From Paracoccus seriniphilus (GTDB lineage: Bacteria > Pseudomonadota > Alphaproteobacteria > Rhodobacterales > Rhodobacteraceae): DNA of 64,000 nt. The notes under the pieces are model-generated. The model was not told where the DNA came from and did not search any database. It saw only the letters and a list, made by a program, of their open reading frames with translations. Positions 62,601-64,000 of this stretch are shown here, one piece after another. Made by a program: the position numbers and the translations under genes. Each line of letters begins with the position of its first letter. Position 1 is the first letter of the stretch. The stretch is taken from contig NZ_CP067129.1 of the NCBI RefSeq assembly GCF_028553745.1, positions 223,501 to 287,500 on the forward strand, given 5' to 3'.

Positions 62601-63027
62601 GCAGCGTGCCTGCGATTCCGGGTTGGTCGTCTTCCAGAACCTTGCCGGTCAGCATCAGCGCCCATGTCGATGCGTTCACCAGCGAGGACGAGGCCTCGCC
62701 CATGTGCTTGCCCCAGTCAGAGGGCGCAATCTTGTCTTCGATCAGCGCGTCGATGGTCATCTTGTCCGGTACGCGCAGCATGGCCTCGGCCAGGCACATC
62801 AGGGCAACGCCTTCCCGCGTGGACAACCCGTATTCCGACAGGAAATGTTCCATCAGGCTGGGCTTGGCCTCATTGCGGATGCGCCGGACAAGATCGGCCG
62901 CGCGGGCGGTGATCTGGGCGCGGGCGGCATCATCCAGATTCGCCTGAGAGATCAGGTCCTGAACAAGCCGGGCTTCATCGCGGAACTTGGAATCGGTCGT
63001 GAAGGCAGAGAAATCTGAATGGGTCAT
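59620..63027 (-). CDS. putA: bifunctional proline dehydrogenase / L-glutamate gamma-semialdehyde dehydrogenase
   Basis: 1135-residue PutA that oxidises proline to glutamate. Proline dehydrogenase about 130-470: [110 protein letters not shown], with FAD and substrate residues. Aldehyde dehydrogenase about 560-1000: [37 protein letters not shown], the Glu in [13 protein letters not shown], and catalytic Cys in [19 protein letters not shown] (near 794). C-terminal about 1000-1135 is the extra fold of long PutA types. No N-terminal ribbon-helix-helix, so unlike E. coli PutA it is not its own repressor. AGGAGGT precedes ATG 63027. Confidence 0.96.
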   Translation of the reverse strand: [1135 protein letters not shown]

Positions 63028-63146
63028 GGGGCACCTCCTGCGGGAATACCCTTTGATAACGGATAATACGAAGGTAATGTGTCCAACTGACATATCTAGC
63101 ATAGGCAAGTCGGCTAAATTTGGGGTCGAAATCGGGAAACTTGGAA

Positions 63147-63611
63147 ATGGAAGACATTCTTGATGCGACGAATCGCAAGATTCTGGCCGAACTGGTTGCC
63201 AATGCGCGCATTCCCGTGACCGAACTTGCCAAGAGGGTCGGGCTGTCCAAGACGCCGGTCGCCTTGCGGATCCGGCAGATGGAAGAGATGGGGCTGATCA
63301 CGGGATATCGGGCGATGCTGTCCCCGCTGAAACTGGGGCTGACCCATGTCACCTATATGGAGGTGCGGCTGACGGATACGCGGCAAAAGGCGCTGGAACA
63401 GTTCAATGCCGCCATTCGCGCCATCCCCGAGGTCGAGGAATGCTATATGATCGCTGGCGGCTTCGACTATCTGGTCAAGGTGCGGTCGCGTGACATGGCC
63501 GATTTCAGGAATATCATGGCCGAAAAGATCTCGACCCTGCCATATGTCAGCGGCACCTCCAGCTATGTCTCCATGGAAGCCGTGGTCGAGCAGGGCTGGA
63601 CCTCGATCTGA
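63147..63611 (+). CDS. Lrp/AsnC-family regulator of putA (PutR-like)
   Basis: 154-residue regulator. HTH: DATNRKILAELVANARIPVTELAKRVGLSKTPVALRIRQMEEMGLITGYRAML. The RAM domain follows: GLTHVTYMEVRLTDTRQKALEQFNAAIRAIPEVEECYMIAGGFDYLVKVRSRDMADFRNIMAEKISTLPYVSGTSSYVSMEAVVEQG. Divergent from putA across 119 bp. Divergent Lrp-type PutR proteins activate putA in response to proline in several alphaproteobacteria. ATG 63147 is preferred to the in-frame start at 63120 as it begins the fold. Confidence 0.92.
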   Translation: MEDILDATNRKILAELVANARIPVTELAKRVGLSKTPVALRIRQMEEMGLITGYRAMLSPLKLGLTHVTYMEVRLTDTRQKALEQFNAAIRAIPEVEECYMIAGGFDYLVKVRSRDMADFRNIMAEKISTLPYVSGTSSYVSMEAVVEQGWTSI

Positions 63612-63690
63612 CGGGCACCCGGTCACGCTTTCCGCTTGCGTCCGGGCGCGGTTGTCGGGGACGGTTGTCGTACGGGCACGGGGGAGAATG

Positions 63691-64000
63691 ATGACATTGA
63701 AGATGGATGCGGATGCGCTGAACGCATTTCTGGAGTCGGATTTTCCGCAGGTAGCGGGGCAGTATCTGGTCGAGACCGTGGATGAAACCACATTGACCGC
63801 GCGGCTGAAGGTCGAACAGACCCATCTGCGCCCGGGCGGCACGGTCAGCGGTCCGGCAATGTTCGCGCTGGCCGACCTGGCGATCTATTGCGCGATCCTG
63901 TCACGCATCGGCCCCGTCGCACTGGCCGTCACCACGAATGCCTCGATCGACTTCATGCGCAAACCTGCTGCGGGGCGTGATCTGATCGCTCAATGCCGGG
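63691..64000 (+). CDS. PaaI-type hotdog thioesterase (3' end off window)
   Basis: Open frame from ATG 63691 (ATG at 63688 also in frame) to the right edge. About 103 residues of a hotdog-fold thioesterase are present: LKMDADALNAFLESDFPQVAGQYLVETVDETTLTARLKVEQTHLRPGGTVSGPAMFALADLAIYCAILSRIGPVALAVTTNASIDFMRKPAAGRDL. The HxRPGGTVSGPAMFALAD block is the family's active-site helix; the common catalytic Asp/Glu would be the Asp of ALAD. GGGGGAGA lies just upstream. Members hydrolyse acyl-CoAs such as phenylacetyl-CoA derivatives. The substrate is not known. Confidence 0.85.
   Translation, partial: MTLKMDADALNAFLESDFPQVAGQYLVETVDETTLTARLKVEQTHLRPGGTVSGPAMFALADLAIYCAILSRIGPVALAVTTNASIDFMRKPAAGRDLIAQCR

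Noticed and set aside
60430..63018. Very long open frame (862 codons) on the plus strand opposite putA
   Set aside because: Antisense shadow. In GC-rich genes the complementary frame often lacks stops; the peptide has no family motif, while putA is complete on the other strand. The same applies to the frames at 40670-43240 (opposite the fusion gene), 54476-56956 (opposite selD), 26044-27882 (opposite maeB) and 33789-35186 (opposite serA).

Overview
The window looks like chromosomal DNA of a Rhodobacteraceae alphaproteobacterium, most likely Paracoccus or a close relative. Grounds: high GC; many short operons with ATGA or TGATG start/stop overlaps; a (G)TCCGGGGGC-TG-GCCCCCGGAC palindrome of the sort scattered between Rhodobacteraceae genes; a serC-serA operon preceded by what looks like the alphaproteobacterial serC leader RNA; a STAS/HATPase pair like Rhodobacter RbaV/RbaW; and an Lrp-type regulator divergent from putA. 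Genus assignment is inference. I see no insertion sequence, prophage, CRISPR array or rRNA. There is one tRNA, elongator tRNA-Met(CAT).

Layout. 1-1.4 kb: end of a PQQ-alcohol-dehydrogenase-type ABC transporter locus. 1.4-3.6 kb: UDP-galactopyranose mutase plus a family 2 glycosyltransferase. 3.8-8.9 kb: outer-membrane barrel, CcdA with a Tat-targeted thioredoxin, a drug/metabolite exporter, HU and AMP nucleosidase. 9.0-14.0 kb: SDR protein, UbiH-type hydroxylase, LolA, MFS carrier and a HAD phosphatase. 14.3-18.1 kb: four-gene Mla/MCE lipid transporter. 18.2-23.0 kb: FixJ-type two-component pair and a D-2-hydroxyglutarate-dehydrogenase-like flavoprotein. 23.0-25.5 kb: Lrp regulator divergent from ocd-ctlX. 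25.6-31.0 kb: malic enzyme and cysD-cysNC, making APS and PAPS. 31.2-38.9 kb: partner-switching pair, hspQ, creA, phosphatase, serC-serA, small enzymes and a TetR-controlled exporter.

39.7-45.6 kb: surface-polysaccharide island with a small sulfotransferase, a 1247-residue protein joining a KpsC-like domain, a GT2 domain and a sulfotransferase domain, and a second capsule-type protein. 45.6-54.1 kb: LysR regulator, TetR-regulated EmrAB-type pump and an RND pump with its adaptor. 54.4-64 kb: tRNA-Met, a selenophosphate synthetase fused to a flavoprotein, gltX, a minimal zinc peptidase, a PfkB kinase, putA with an Lrp-type regulator, and a partial thioesterase.

Two themes connect distant parts. 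CysD/CysNC makes PAPS, the donor for both predicted sulfotransferases, so the organism probably makes a sulfated surface glycan, and glf suggests galactofuranose as a possible sugar. CtlX, ornithine cyclodeaminase and PutA form a route from citrulline through ornithine and proline to glutamate, each half next to its own Lrp-type regulator. The most distinctive cis-elements are inverted repeats that cover ribosome binding sites (ccdA, phosphatase, serC) and paired palindromic operators at TetR-controlled promoters.
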